This document shows, piece after piece, positions 32,558 through 43,965 of a stretch of DNA of 56,321 nucleotides. The stretch is from Acrasis kona (Eukaryota; Heterolobosea; Eutetramitea; Acrasida; Acrasidae). The stretch is taken from assembly GCA_026419775.2 (NCBI GenBank), contig JAOPGA020001587.1, forward strand, positions 1-56,321, written 5' to 3'. The stretch's first letter is position 1. Each line of letters starts with the position of its first letter. The notes under the pieces are model-generated. The model searched no databases. It worked only from the letters and a program-made list of their open reading frames with translations, and was not told where the DNA came from. The position numbers and the translations under genes were made by a program.

Positions 32558-34563
32558 TTAGGTTGTTGTTGGGTCAGTTGGCACACTATTGGTATTCGTA
32601 ATCTTCTTCAAGAACTTCTTCCAAGTTTTGTTCGTGTAATCCATTTGAAAGTATATTTGATGTAGAACTTCCTCCGGGGAATCTCCATCTTTTTTATATT
32701 CTTCGTGGATCAACTCTTGCTCGTGCTTTCCAGAGCCCTCGATTTTTCCGGACAAGAAGTTTAAAATCTTATTTCTTGTTTGCTGGCTAACTTTATTGCA
32801 ACCCTTTAGAAGCTTGTTGTCCAAATAATCTTCAACCTGCTTTTGTTGAGAAGTCATGGGCGATTGTTGAGGCTGGGGTGCCGGAGCAGTGTATTGTTGA
32901 GGTGGTGGATTAAATGATTGTGGAGGTTGTTGTTGAGGAGAAAAGGGCTGCAACAAGTTTGTCATCTGTGCTCCCGTTGGAGACACTAGAGGTTGTTGCT
33001 GTGGTTGTGACTGTGGATGATTGGGAAAGAACATGAAGGGTGGCGGCTTTATAGGACTTTGAGAGTTAAACATGTAATTAGGTGGAAGAGGAACATTTCC
33101 AGTCGGAGTGAAAGAAGTCGGAGTGCCGTTCATAGAAGAAGGGCTTTGGAGCACCTCCTGTAGCATTTGTGACATTTTATTATGTGTTGTTGGAGTGGTC
33201 GGATTGTTAATCAAATTAAATTGTATCCCTCCAGGACCCACAGGAGAGAATGGCATCATTCCCAGTCCAAATGGAGAATTCACCGGAGAAGGCATGGCAC
33301 CGAATGGGTTTCCCACACGATTCGCAAATCCAGGTAATTGTGGTCCAGGCATGTTTGGCTGTTGAGGATTGATTAAAGGTTTTGTTTCCTTGACACGTTT
33401 CCGTTGTTGTTCCTTTTGTTCCGTCTCCTCCAACTTTCTCTTCTTTTCTTGTTCCCTCACCTTCTTCTTTTCCTCCTTCTCCAAATCCTTCTTCTCCTTT
33501 GCTTGTATCCTCTCCACCTTTTTACGTTCCTTGTCAGGATCCTTATCGCTGCGAATGTAATTGGCTCTCTTGCGCTCCTTATCTCCTTGTTCCTTCATCT
33601 TCAACATTGCTTCTTCGTGTACGATTTGTTTCGCTACGCGTGGTTGGACCGTTTGACGAGGTGTAATGTTTGATGTGATGGTTGATGGGATGGGTTTGAC
33701 TGCTGATGGTGTCGGTGGCTTTGATGGCAAGTTGGTGGCTGGTTTGACTGCTGATGAGGTGGAACCTGGTGTGGGTTTCGTAAAGGCGGGCGGCGCTCCT
33801 GATGATAATTTTCTTGCAGCTGGCTTGGCACTGTGATTGAGAGAACTATTTATTGGTACAGGTTTCTTTTTTCTTGTTGGATCATTATTTACATTGTCTA
33901 CTGTGGGTGCCGATGCTTTTTGTTCGAAAAAGATTATTGGTTCGTTGATTTCTGATGGGTTGAATTTTGTTTTAAAGTGGTTGTGAGGTGTGGGTGCTGG
34001 TTGTACTTCTTCATCCTTGTTGATGTGATTAATGTATTGAAGTACGTTTGTTTGTAGTGTACATTCGGTTATTGCTACCGTCAAGTGTTATTTATTTATT
34101 AAATGTAATGCTTACTGCTGAGCCTTTGTATAGCTTCGCTAAATGAGTTAACGATGGAGGCACCCTTTTCATCTTGCATGTCGGACACTGTTGTTTTCAA
34201 ATAATTGTCGGAAGGAAATGGCGCTAGAACGTTACTAATGACACGAACCCACTCATCCTCTTGTTCGTCATTTGTGCTCTTCTCGAAAAGAGTTTTATAC
34301 GACGCGCCCATATCTGATAGGGCTTTTTTCTTAAGCGAGAGACATCCTAGAAGTAAGCGTAATTTGATTGGAGTTTCGAGGAATTTCATCCTTTCGTATT
34401 GATTTGAGAATGTGTCGACGACCTCTGGTGTAAGTTGATTAGCTATGCGCTCAGATATCCAGTCAGAATTAAGTTTTGTCGATAACCAGTGTTCTATTTC
34501 ATGTTCCTGTGCATCGAAAGAAGTTGCAGTCTGGCTGGACCTGTTTGCAGAAATAATTGACAT
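32558..34563 (-). CDS. Negative elongation factor A-like protein
   Basis: Two exons, 34563-34116 and 34074-32558, joined by a 41-nt intron with matching phase, give 654 residues. The N-terminal domain matches the HDAg/NELF-A helical domain (WLSTKLNSDWI, then PIKLRLLLGCLSLKKKAL, WVRVISNVLAPFPSDNYL). The far C-terminus matches the conserved NELF-A tail (RNKILNFLSGK, VLHQIYFQMDYTNKTWKKF). Between them lies a basic KERKK/EKKK-rich helix and a Pro/Gln/Asn-rich disordered region. NELF-A binds RNA polymerase II and helps impose promoter-proximal pausing in animals and dictyostelids. Human NELF-A is 528 aa. It lies 114 bp upstream of RalGAP alpha on the same strand. Confidence 0.88.
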
Positions 34564-34992
34564 TAACCGTTTGTTTTTGTTTAGGTTTACTTTTATTACA
34601 ATATTTTAGGGACTTCAACCAGAGTCCCGAGTTTACTGATTGAGGTAGAAACCGCATAGTTATTGGTTATTTTTTATTTGCATCCTATTGATATTTGTTG
34701 TGTTACCAAATGTTTAATTACGTGACATTGGATGTTAATTCAAATGTTGTACAACACATTAAAATACCAGCCAAGAACGTTCGATTAAGCTCTGATACTT
34801 TGATTTATATTAATTGGTTGCTAAATATTTCTTGCTCTATTATTGATGCATAAATATTGGACCACATAACATGGTGCTGGCAAGTTTCTGTCCCAAATCC
34901 CCATCATGGTGTTCTGTTGTGATTGAATGATATTAGTCCGCTGCGGTTATATTACCAAAATAAAAGCACAAAACCTGTATGGTCACTAGTCA
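34564..34992. other. Divergent promoter region
   Basis: About 430 bp between the NELF-A start and the FAD oxidoreductase start. AT-rich, no coding frame seen. Confidence 0.5.
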
Positions 34993-36657
34993 ATGAAGTG
35001 TTTGATATTGATATATTTACTTGCGATCTTCGTGAGCACTGCTTACACTCTACGGATCACAGACTGTCAAGTAGTAATTCTCGGAGGATCTACAGCTGCC
35101 TTCTCTGCTGCGGTCGCGTCAGCCTCGGATGGTGTAAAAACTTGTTTGATTGAGCCTGTGGATTGGGTGGGAGGACAAATGACGCTTAGCGTGCCAGCCA
35201 TAGACTTTTCTCATGGTGAGTACAGAAAGGGAAACAGAACATTTCCTCTAAGAAAGTATTCAACCATGAAGGAGAACAACACCCCATCATTCTACGAGGC
35301 AATACATTTATCGCCAGATACAGGAAAATGCTGGGTCTCTCCCACATGCTATCTACCAAAAGTCATGCTCGATAAGGCATTCAATCCAATGGAGAAGGCG
35401 CTTTCTGCCACATTAAGAGTGTTCCGCAACTCTGTCATCAAGAGAGCCAAAGTAGAGGGAGATACCATCAAAGAAATTACAGTGATCCAACGCACACCAA
35501 AAGCATCCACCAAATGTGACGGATATGACAAGTTACTCCATGAAAGTCTTGATGACTGGTACAGCGAATCAGAGAGTTCCCGCTTCAACAAGCAAGTGCT
35601 TACATTTTCTGATGCAGGTGTCTTCATGGACGCTTCTGAATGGGGAGAACTCTTAGCCGTCACTAACGCACCTTATCTACAAGGTATTGCGGAGAAATTC
35701 GACGGAGATACCTCAGGTCAAGGTGACAGTGTATGTGGTCAAGAAACAACATTCACTTTTGGTCAAAGAATTACAAATGACACCGTCAAAGAGGAACCCA
35801 ATCCATACCCAGTGGAACATCCCGAACACTATGGCTTCCGAAGCGATCGTAAATGGGAAAGAGTATGGACCTATCGTAGATTAAAAGCACCAAAGTGGTC
35901 ATCAAAAGCTCAAATTGGAGACATTACTTCACAAAACGTTGACGAAGGGAACGACTATCCATTTGGATATTTGTTCATGTCCAAAGAGGATGCTCTCAAG
36001 TCAGTTCAACGAGATGAATGGATGGGTGGAGTTAACATTGAAACCATTCGAGGTGCAGAACTACTAGCAGTGGGCTGGCATTATTGGTTCAAAAATCAAT
36101 CATCGACGACATGGGGTGATAGGTTGAGTTTAGCAAAAGAAGTGACTGGGACGTGTCATGGGTTGTCAAAAGTACCTTATATTCGTGACACTCGTCGATC
36201 GATTGGTATTGATGATTTCGTAATAAAGATTGAAAATTTGATTGGTGACTTTACAATATCACCAGTGGCTCATGTTTTTTATGATCGTGTTGCGATTGGT
36301 AATTATCCATGTGATATTCATCACATGAAGATTTGTAAGTACCCTCCTCATATGAAAAAATACGATACCTTGCCCTTCTTTATTCCTTTTAGAGCCATGA
36401 CCAATAAGGCTTTTAAGAATTTAATTGTTGCCGGTAAAACAATGGCCCAGTCGTTCATGTCCAATTCTGCAGTAAGGCTGCATCCTATTGAGTGGAGTTC
36501 TGGTACGGCTGCTGGGATAAGTGCTTCTTTTATGATCAAAAACAATATCAAGAGCACAAGAGAAGTGTTGGATCGTATTAAAGATCTTCAGCAAGTTGTT
36601 GCAAAATACACGCCAATCAAGTGGAATATTGAGGGAAAGTACTACCCACAGGAGTAG
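34993..36657 (+). CDS. Secreted FAD-dependent oxidoreductase
   Basis: A 554-residue intron-less gene. Residues 1-19 form a signal peptide (MKCLILIYLLAIFVSTAYT). A dinucleotide-binding fold follows directly (CQVVILGGSTAAFSAAVASA, then TCLIEPVDWVGGQMT), typical of the FAD-dependent oxidoreductase family that includes xanthan-lyase-associated proteins. Downstream motifs include FSDAGVFMDASEWGELL, YIRDTRRSIG and a C-terminal FAD contact region (FKNLIVAGKTMAQSFM, then RLHPIEWSSGTAAG). The substrate cannot be read from sequence. The protein would act in the secretory pathway, vacuole or outside. Confidence 0.9.
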   Translation: MKCLILIYLLAIFVSTAYTLRITDCQVVILGGSTAAFSAAVASASDGVKTCLIEPVDWVGGQMTLSVPAIDFSHGEYRKGNRTFPLRKYSTMKENNTPSFYEAIHLSPDTGKCWVSPTCYLPKVMLDKAFNPMEKALSATLRVFRNSVIKRAKVEGDTIKEITVIQRTPKASTKCDGYDKLLHESLDDWYSESESSRFNKQVLTFSDAGVFMDASEWGELLAVTNAPYLQGIAEKFDGDTSGQGDSVCGQETTFTFGQRITNDTVKEEPNPYPVEHPEHYGFRSDRKWERVWTYRRLKAPKWSSKAQIGDITSQNVDEGNDYPFGYLFMSKEDALKSVQRDEWMGGVNIETIRGAELLAVGWHYWFKNQSSTTWGDRLSLAKEVTGTCHGLSKVPYIRDTRRSIGIDDFVIKIENLIGDFTISPVAHVFYDRVAIGNYPCDIHHMKICKYPPHMKKYDTLPFFIPFRAMTNKAFKNLIVAGKTMAQSFMSNSAVRLHPIEWSSGTAAGISASFMIKNNIKSTREVLDRIKDLQQVVAKYTPIKWNIEGKYYPQE

Positions 36658-36891
36658 AAAATACAATAAACATGTTATTTCTTTATTGATCCTACCATCC
36701 TTATATACCCAATATTATTTTCGCTTCATTTCGAATATTACCTTTCAAGAGGATTCTGTTTTATTTTTATCCTGTCAGTCATAAAAGGCCATAAATACTT
36801 GTAACGATGTATAATTTTGCTATTTTTAACATAATAATACAATCTAGACCCGACGCAAACATAACAGCACTTTAGTATTATCAACAACAAC

Positions 36892-37517
36892 ATGTGTGAT
36901 GTAGGACAGTTGATGCTATTTGCAAGCACTAATCAAGAAAAGGTCAGGCAGAGGGAAGCCAAGCTAATGGAGGTCTATCGTCAAAGAACAATGGAACATT
37001 ATCAGATTGATGAAATCGAAAAAACGCTGAGGGATATAAATCAAAGAATCGCTTCAGTGCATCAGGATGTTATGTTTAAATCACAACTTGACAAGGACTG
37101 CAGATGCGCAGTTGCTTTAAAACAAGCATACAGAATTCTATGTCAAAAAGCTTGATGTAGAGTGCCTAAGTGATCGTAAGTTTCATAATTTTTATAAAAA
37201 TTAATTCTTTAGTAAGAGACATTAGCTTTAATCTGCCCGATAAAGTATCAAATGTTAACTTAATTTTAATTCAAAACAAAGTTGTACCTCCAAACGAACT
37301 TCATAACTTGATCGAGCACCTTAATTTCCTTCGAAAAGGGGATAGTATCTCTGTGAAATACGACCAGGAGACCAAAAAGAATTTTGAAGAGCATTTGCTC
37401 TGGATAAGGGCATTTGGTAAGGATGTAGATACTCTGAAATTACAAGAGGTATTCTCTACAAAATTTGATGACTTGTTCGGGAGTCTTTATGTAAAAGAAG
37501 AAAAGTTAAAATTGTAA
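36892..37517 (+). CDS. Small coiled-coil protein (about 176 aa)
   Basis: Exon 1 (36892-37068) is helical and charged (NQEKVRQREAKLMEVYRQR). A 58-nt intron (37069-37126) and a 37-nt intron (37176-37212, GTAAGT...TCTTTAG) restore one continuous frame through KLDVECLSDLRDISFNL to the stop at 37517. The second intron is secure; the first is the best of several options. No domain is recognised. The stop lies only 5 bp before the first ATG of the next gene on the same strand. Confidence 0.6.
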
Positions 37518-37522
37518 TATAA

Positions 37523-38442
37523 ATGTCATTGTCAAATGTGTCACTTTCACATGTTTTTTTTGAAATGGACATTGGTCAACAAGATTGGCTCAATGAAGCA
37601 TCTGGTTTCATTCAAAAGAGCTTTTATACATACGATGCGGAGAACGCTATAAGGGCTTTTCTTATGTGGACAGTTTTCTTAATGCTTATATTGCAACCTT
37701 TAAGATTCGTTACACTAAAGTTTGTCAGAACTTTTTTACCACCCAATCGTCAAAAATTACCTGATGAATTGGTACCACGAAGTAGAGGTAGAACATTATT
37801 CGCAATTTTCTATGGAGTGTGGACAATGGTGATGATTGTTGGATATCCAAACTTGTATAGATTATCAGGTCCACTCTTTCTATGTTACTGGGCATTTACT
37901 TTTTCGACAATATTTTGTATATTCACTGCATTCCCCAGATACCGCTCGTTTAAACGTTTTGCAATGTCTTTTCTCGTGTGGCCTGTACATTCTACATCCA
38001 TCATGGCGAACTTTGGATATGTGTACTATGGAATTATGACATTTAGATGGGAATATGAAGGTAACAACATTTTTATTCAATTGATTAATGCTTAGTGGTT
38101 CATTTTGCACCGCCTTTGTTGCTGTGGATGTTCATGCTAACTAATATGCACGAATATGATGATAGCGTAAATTATCTTACGAATGGATTTTGGAGCACTG
38201 CTTGGGCCTTGTTGTCAGGATTATTTTTCACTGCCGCCTATCAGCAATTCTCGATGCCAGTTGTTGTGTACAGAAATGAAATGAGGAATATGTTCCTGCT
38301 TGCAACAGTTGGCATATCTTCCGTTGAATATATTACATTGATCATTTGGAGCGCAACAAGAGCTATTTGGCTAAAATTTTTCGCGTCGAAAGAAGTCAAG
38401 ATGTTTTATGGAACTGAGGATTCACACACAAAAAACATGTAA
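37523..38442 (+). CDS. Multi-pass membrane protein (294 aa)
   Basis: Two exons (37523-38060 and 38096-38442) flank a 35-nt intron with phase 1 on both sides. About seven hydrophobic segments are visible, including FLMWTVFLMLILQPL, FAIFYGVWTMVMIV, FLCYWAFTFSTIFCIF, FWSTAWALLSGLFF and MFLLATVGISSVEYITLIIW. Each is followed by aromatic or basic residues typical of membrane interfaces. An alternative ATG at 37565 (MDIGQQDWL) would leave 47 bp to the previous gene. No family is recognised. Confidence 0.75.
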
Positions 38443-38512
38443 AAAATACAAATGCTTTTCTTAATGCGTATGCGTCATTAATTATCCACTAAAAACACCT
38501 TGTGATGTGCTG

Positions 38513-38523
38513 AATAAAAAAGA
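38513..38523 (-). terminator. RNA polymerase III terminator of tRNA-Lys
   Basis: On the tRNA strand the sequence directly after the discriminator base reads TCTTTTTTATTC. A run of six T is the usual Pol III stop. Confidence 0.7.
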
Positions 38524-38609
38524 CGCCCACCGAGGGGCTCGAACCCTCGACCACAAGATTAAGAGTCTTGCGCTCTACCGAATACTCAAAAAATCTGAGC
38601 TAGACGGGC
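38524..38609 (-). tRNA. tRNA-Lys(CUU) with a 13-nt D-loop insertion
   Basis: The minus strand folds into a complete tRNA. The acceptor stem is GCCCGUC/GGUGGGC with discriminator G. The D-stem is GCUC/GAGC. The anticodon stem is CAAGA/UCUUG with loop CUCUUAA, anticodon CUU. The T-stem is GAGGG/CCCUC around UUCGAGC. The D-loop, normally AGUCGGUA, is interrupted by ATTTTTTGAGTAT (38594-38582). This also splits the internal A box. A T6 terminator follows. There is no insertion at the usual intron site after position 37. Confidence 0.93.
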
Positions 38610-39061
38610 GTGTTAATTGATTATGATGTGAAAAGCCATGGTTACAATACAATTTACATCAGATTCATATGAGCATCTTCATTGATTTTGTATGCTTTTT
38701 TCATTTTCGGGATGCAGCTGTGATTGTGGTTGCTTGCGTGGTGACCGAGGTTACATGTATACTCTATGAATTCTGATAACCTTAAAATCACTGATTTTGA
38801 CTGGAGTTGTAACATTTGGAGGATTCAGGCGATTCCTTTATTATTGAGTTTTTCTTTTAGTAGAGAGTCGTTTTAGGGCACATCTTTTAATCCTTTCGTC
38901 AAGTTTCTACTTGTGAACGAACTAGAGTTTATAGATTTGCCTTGAACAGCATAAGTCTTCGCATTTGGGTTTCGAATTCCCATCTGTCGACAATGGCGTC
39001 TTTCGAAAATTTTGTAACTGTCGCAAAATCATGATGTTCGAATGAATTCAAAAACATAATT
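38610..39061. other. Intergenic DNA
   Basis: About 450 bp upstream of the secreted-protein gene. No coding frame or second tRNA seen. Confidence 0.5.
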
Positions 39062-40103
39062 ATGCTAATGTCTCATCTTTCTTTGATGGTGTTCCTCTCA
39101 TTGGCGGTCTTTTATGTAGCCGCCGAACAGAAGACTCTTGTAGTTATGAGAGTCTTTTCATCAAGGAAGAACCCACAATGGTATGTTGATGGTGTATCTC
39201 GTGACGAGTTGCTAAGAATTGGTAGGCAACGTTACACGTGTCAATAATTAACACTAATAGCTGGGCCTTTATATGGCAAGGAGGAGCACAAATGCAACAG
39301 GCAAGGTAGTAAACTGGGATACACTGGATTCAATATTATTGACTCATCCAACGATGAGTGCGTATATGTCGTAAACTCGGTTGAGGCAGAGAGCTACTTG
39401 CTTAGTACTTATGTGAAATTTATGACAATGAAGAACGAGGACCCAAACGCATTGAACAGTGTAGTAGAGCATGTCAAAACTGTTATATCGACTGGTGTCC
39501 AGACAGAATTAGTCCCTGAGTCTCCTGTCTATCCTGCTGCAAATGAAGTAATAAGAGGACCAGATCATGTCGCAAATTACTCACCTGATACGTAAGTAAA
39601 AGTTGTTAATCGTTTGCTAAACAATTGATTAGATGGAACCTTAATTTAAAGGCCCTTCTCAATAATAACTGCTACAACTATGGCACAGACGTCCGTACTG
39701 ACACTTTTGCCCAACCAGGAAGAGGATCTGGACGAATGTGGTCCGGTAGCATGAATTGCACGATGCTTTTGGATGTTTGCACGAGGGATGGATTAATTCC
39801 TCTCAAAAGCAAACAATGTCCCGTCGAAGAACAACCTAAAATTGGTCACTACGTCTCTCTCGTCATCTGGAGCGGTGTTGATTACCACGTAAGAGCAGTT
39901 TATATAATTAATTCTCATTTTCTTCAAAGTGGTACCGCAAAGATGCAGGAGGTTATTGGTCCCATAAGCCTGGAATAGGCAACGTTACAGACATTGACGC
40001 ATCCCATAATAAGATTTTAAATCCAGACAAGGCAGACATCACACCATACAAAGAGATTTGTGGATACTTTATTGTTGTTCCTTCCAAGATAACTATTGAA
40101 TAA
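39062..40103 (+). CDS. Secreted protein with NNCYNYG motif, putative cysteine-hydrolase-like (306 aa)
   Basis: Four exons (39062-39221, 39261-39591, 39633-39888, 39930-40103) are separated by introns of 39, 41 and 41 nt with matching phases. A signal peptide (MLMSHLSLMVFLSLAVFYVAA) opens the chain. The C-terminal half carries NNNCYNYGTDVRTDTFAQPG and GHYVSLVIWSGVDYHWYR, followed by GGYWSHKPGIGNV. This motif set occurs in uncharacterised secreted proteins of bacteria and some protists, in an arrangement suggesting Cys/His catalysis. The activity is inferred only from that Cys-then-His spacing. It is an extracellular or vacuolar protein with several Cys that may be disulfide-bonded. Confidence 0.8.
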
Positions 40104-40183
40104 AGTATTTTAATGCCACTCCATGCTTATTTTTCTAAGACTCATAGGCGAACATCAACAACAAACAATAATTAATATACAAT

Positions 40184-43100
40184 TTATTCTGGATATCTCT
40201 TACTCATTTGCAACACCCTAGGACTATCAAATGATTGATTAGAATGAATAATGGGTTTGGGTTTCATCTTGAGCGCCTCCTCCATCCTAGACTCCTCCGT
40301 GCTATTTTCTCCAAACACACTGTGCTTGAGACGATCTTCCTCCAAGCTATAAAGCAAATTACTATAATCATATTTCATCTTGTCCAAATAATTCAAATTC
40401 TTGTACAAGATCAAATCATCGTATTCCCTCTTGAGCACCTTGGCCATATCCTCCACCTTCTTACCAAAATTACATAACCTACGGAACAAAATGGCACGTT
40501 GTCTCTCCTCCTGCAACAACATGTTTGATTTGCCATAAAAGTGTCTGCGAGGATCGGAGGCGCTCTTTTCGAATTCCTTGATCAATATCAACGACTTTTC
40601 CCTCTCGATCACTGCATTTGCCACTTTCTGCCACATGGAATAAACGTGGCTCATGGTCTTTACGTTATCTACGAAGTGAGGTTGATTGTACTTGTCGAAT
40701 AATTTAATTTTCTGACCAGCGCTAATCAGCAAATCATCCCATACTTTATCAAGCATCATGAGCACTTGTAATCCATTAATGCGATCGCCATTCTCCAACG
40801 TGATCACCTTTTCAACAGGTTGCGATTGTTCCTGTTCTTGTTTATGATTAGAAGCGCTGATTGTTGATTTGTTAATCATTTCTTTAATCTCTCCGCTCTT
40901 TTTCACCAACACTGCCATTTCTTTATCGGTATCCAATAGTTTTTTACGTTTCAATATGGACCGATTCAATTTCCAAGGACTCGTGTTGGGCCTATTGTTC
41001 TTTCGAGGTGATGTTTGCTTCGTGGCGTTGTTGTGACCGCTACGTGGCGATTTGTTGTTCATGACCTGACCAGTGATACTATCTACCATGACCACGTGTA
41101 CGCTATCCAATATATCTTCTTTGCTTCTAGGTGATTTGTAAATATCGGGCACTTGTGGTTTGTGCCTACGATGGTATTGTTCCATTCTTGCGCTATAACT
41201 CTTTCTTGCTTCCACCTCTGCTTGTTTCTTATCTTGATGATCGTCATAGAGACTGGGTGGCAGATCGAACGTAAGAGATGGTTGTACCATGGCTGACTTT
41301 GGTGACGAAAAGGACGTTTGATTGTCCTTGGGCGGATAATGTTGAATTTGTAATTGGGATTCGATTTGTTTTGCTTGTAATTCTCTTTCTTGTCTATATT
41401 TTGTTTGTATTTGAGAACGCTCCATCACTGCCGCTTGTAATGGATTCAACTCTGATCGATACAACTTTTTCTTATTGATTCGTTTGTTGTTTTGTTTGTT
41501 TATCGAATCATCCGGATAACTAGAAGAAACGTCGATTTCGGATGCGGCCGACATGTCGTTAGCATCCAATATGAACCCTGCTCTTTCGAACGCACCTTGC
41601 CAATACCTTGATTTTAAATCAGGCAAGTATTGCCTTAGATTTGCCTTATCAATCATGTTTATGCTTTCATGATGACGATCGTCGTGATCAGAGTCATCGT
41701 CATCATGGTCATTTACGGAATCAAATTCAACGTGACGACACGTATGAATCTTTTCGGAGAGCGTAGATTTGTATTGTTCCACTTGCAACCTGAATAACTC
41801 TTGTATAGAGGGAGAACAATGATTCAAGTAATTCACAATCACGTACAACACTCTCTTGTTATGAACAATTACGAATTTGTGTTGTTCGCTAGCCTCCGTC
41901 AAACTAAGTGCCGATAGATTACTAAAAAAGTGTCTTTTTAGTATTTGATACCTTGCGTCCTGATCAGATTGTTCGATTTCAATCATGTGCTTCCATTCGT
42001 TTAATTTATCAATCTTTGGAATCACCTTCTCGAACACTGATGCTTTCAATCGTTTCATCAAGGTCTTATCTGCCTCTTGATTGACTACGTTACCTTTCAC
42101 CATATTCTCCAAAATCTTTTCTTCTTGAAACTTGTCCATCACTTGTTTCTTGACCTTATTTTTATACTTTTGAGCCAACATGATCATGGTGGCTTCGTTC
42201 TGGTGGTACATGTCCACGTATCGATGGGCTAGTGCTCGTATGTGTTGATTGGATGAGGTGTTGAAGGATGTATTTAGATCCAATTCGAACAAAAACAATG
42301 TTTCTGCTCCCTTCATCCAACTACGTTTCGATCTTTCCGAAGCTAATATGGACAAGGAACGTAAGCATGCCAACAGGATGTCGCGTGCGACCATGACATC
42401 TACGCTAGTTTCCAAATCTCTAGTGTTGTGTAGTGTGCTTGTTTTTCGTCGATGATGTTCTGCACACAGTGCGACTATGTTTGTTTCTAACGAATGACAC
42501 AAGTAGTCCAGTCGTTTTTGTTTTTCCTTTTCGATTCGTTCCGCTTGTAATTTGTCGTTGAGCGATTCGAAGAATTGCAAATTGTTCGAATCTTGTTCTT
42601 GATGGGAATGATCCAACAATAAATCAATTTTATTCTTGTGAGAATGATTTGGATCGGACGTGATGGATCCGCCTTGTAATCTCTTTTTTTGTAATTGTAA
42701 TTGTTTATCTTGAAATTGTTTGATTTCTTTGTGGATCTTCTTGTCGTGTAATTGATGTTTTTTTGAATTATCTTCGTCGATTTGGTTACTCAATCCGCTA
42801 TAGTAGAAATCATCTTCCACCCTCAGGAACAATTCGTCCTTTGATTCATGTGCCGGTAAGAAAATGTCTTGTCTTTTTTTTTCGTTGGATTGATGATGTT
42901 CGTTTAGCATGGACGTAATGATTGGTGGTACCGGTATATTTCTCTTGCTGATTCCTTCGATAATGTCGACGTTTTGACTTTCTTCTGCATATCGTTCCAA
43001 AATGGAAGATACGGAGTATTGTACTTTGGGAACGTGTTTTTCGTAAGTGTCTTGATCTTCGGTTCGTGATTCGTCGGTTTGTTCTGGTGAATTCTTCTTT

Positions 43101-43866
43101 TCGGTTTCCTTCTTTTTTGATTTGTGAGACTTGTTTGATTTGATTGGTTTGATGTTTTTTAATAGATTCTTTGACGATGAATTGTTGTGAGATGTGGAAT
43201 GTAGTAGGGGTGGCGATAGTGAGACTGTTGGTGATGGTGTTATGAAGCTTCGTTGATGTATTTGTTGTTGTTTGTAAAGCGAAGCGTCTGATTGCATTTC
43301 TATTGTTTCCCTCATGAACATGTTACCTACTAGAGGTTTGGTGGGTGACTATGATTTTGTTAAAATTGATGCAAATTACGAAACGTACCGAGTCGGGCTT
43401 GAGAATTGCATTTAATAATTCAACATTATTAGGATTGAGGCCCTTTTTGATTTTTCTTGTTGGGGCTCTTTTGGATAATCCACTATCGATGCGAGAAGTG
43501 ATGGTTGGTGTATGTTTTCCTAGTGTCCTTCTTCCATTGTTGCCATCATCATCATCGACATGATCTGGATCCAACTTTGACGTATCAATTCTAAATTCGT
43601 TAATTGGATTCACTCTCTTCAAACATACTTTGAAATGGCCAACTTCAACATGTTATTTACGCGAACCTTATTTACATTTTCATTAAACACTCCCTTGTCA
43701 TTCAATTCTATAACGTTATTACATTCATTCGCACGTGTATCGCATTACCTTGTAGCTTTGTACGATATTTTTGTATCAATCTCTCCTTCTCTCTTTCATA
43801 TGCGCTCTTATCTGTACCATTATCGAAGTGGGTATGCGAATCCGAGTGCACAAAAGTTACACTCAT
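40184..43866 (-). CDS. Large coiled-coil protein (about 1185 aa)
   Basis: Four exons: 43866-43749, 43707-43661, 43616-43389 and 43348-40184, with introns of 41, 44 and 40 nt. The third junction could instead be a 59-nt intron. The protein is hydrophilic. A disordered Ser/Lys-rich N-terminal part leads to heptad-rich regions (for example HYVDMYHQNEAT, KYKNKVKKQVMDKFQEEK). The C-terminal 170 residues are helical and conserved-looking (GLQVLMMLDKVWDDLL, KTMSHVYSMWQKVANAVIE). Layout recalls axonemal or centrosomal coiled-coil proteins such as CCDC87, but this is a guess. Its ATG lies 99 bp past the VPS18 stop. Confidence 0.75.
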
Positions 43867-43965
43867 CCATCTATCTACAACAAAATTTGTAACGAACAAC
43901 TCAATAAACATACCTCGTAGAGTTTCGACAACACCAAAACAAAACAACAATTCACAAACACATTT

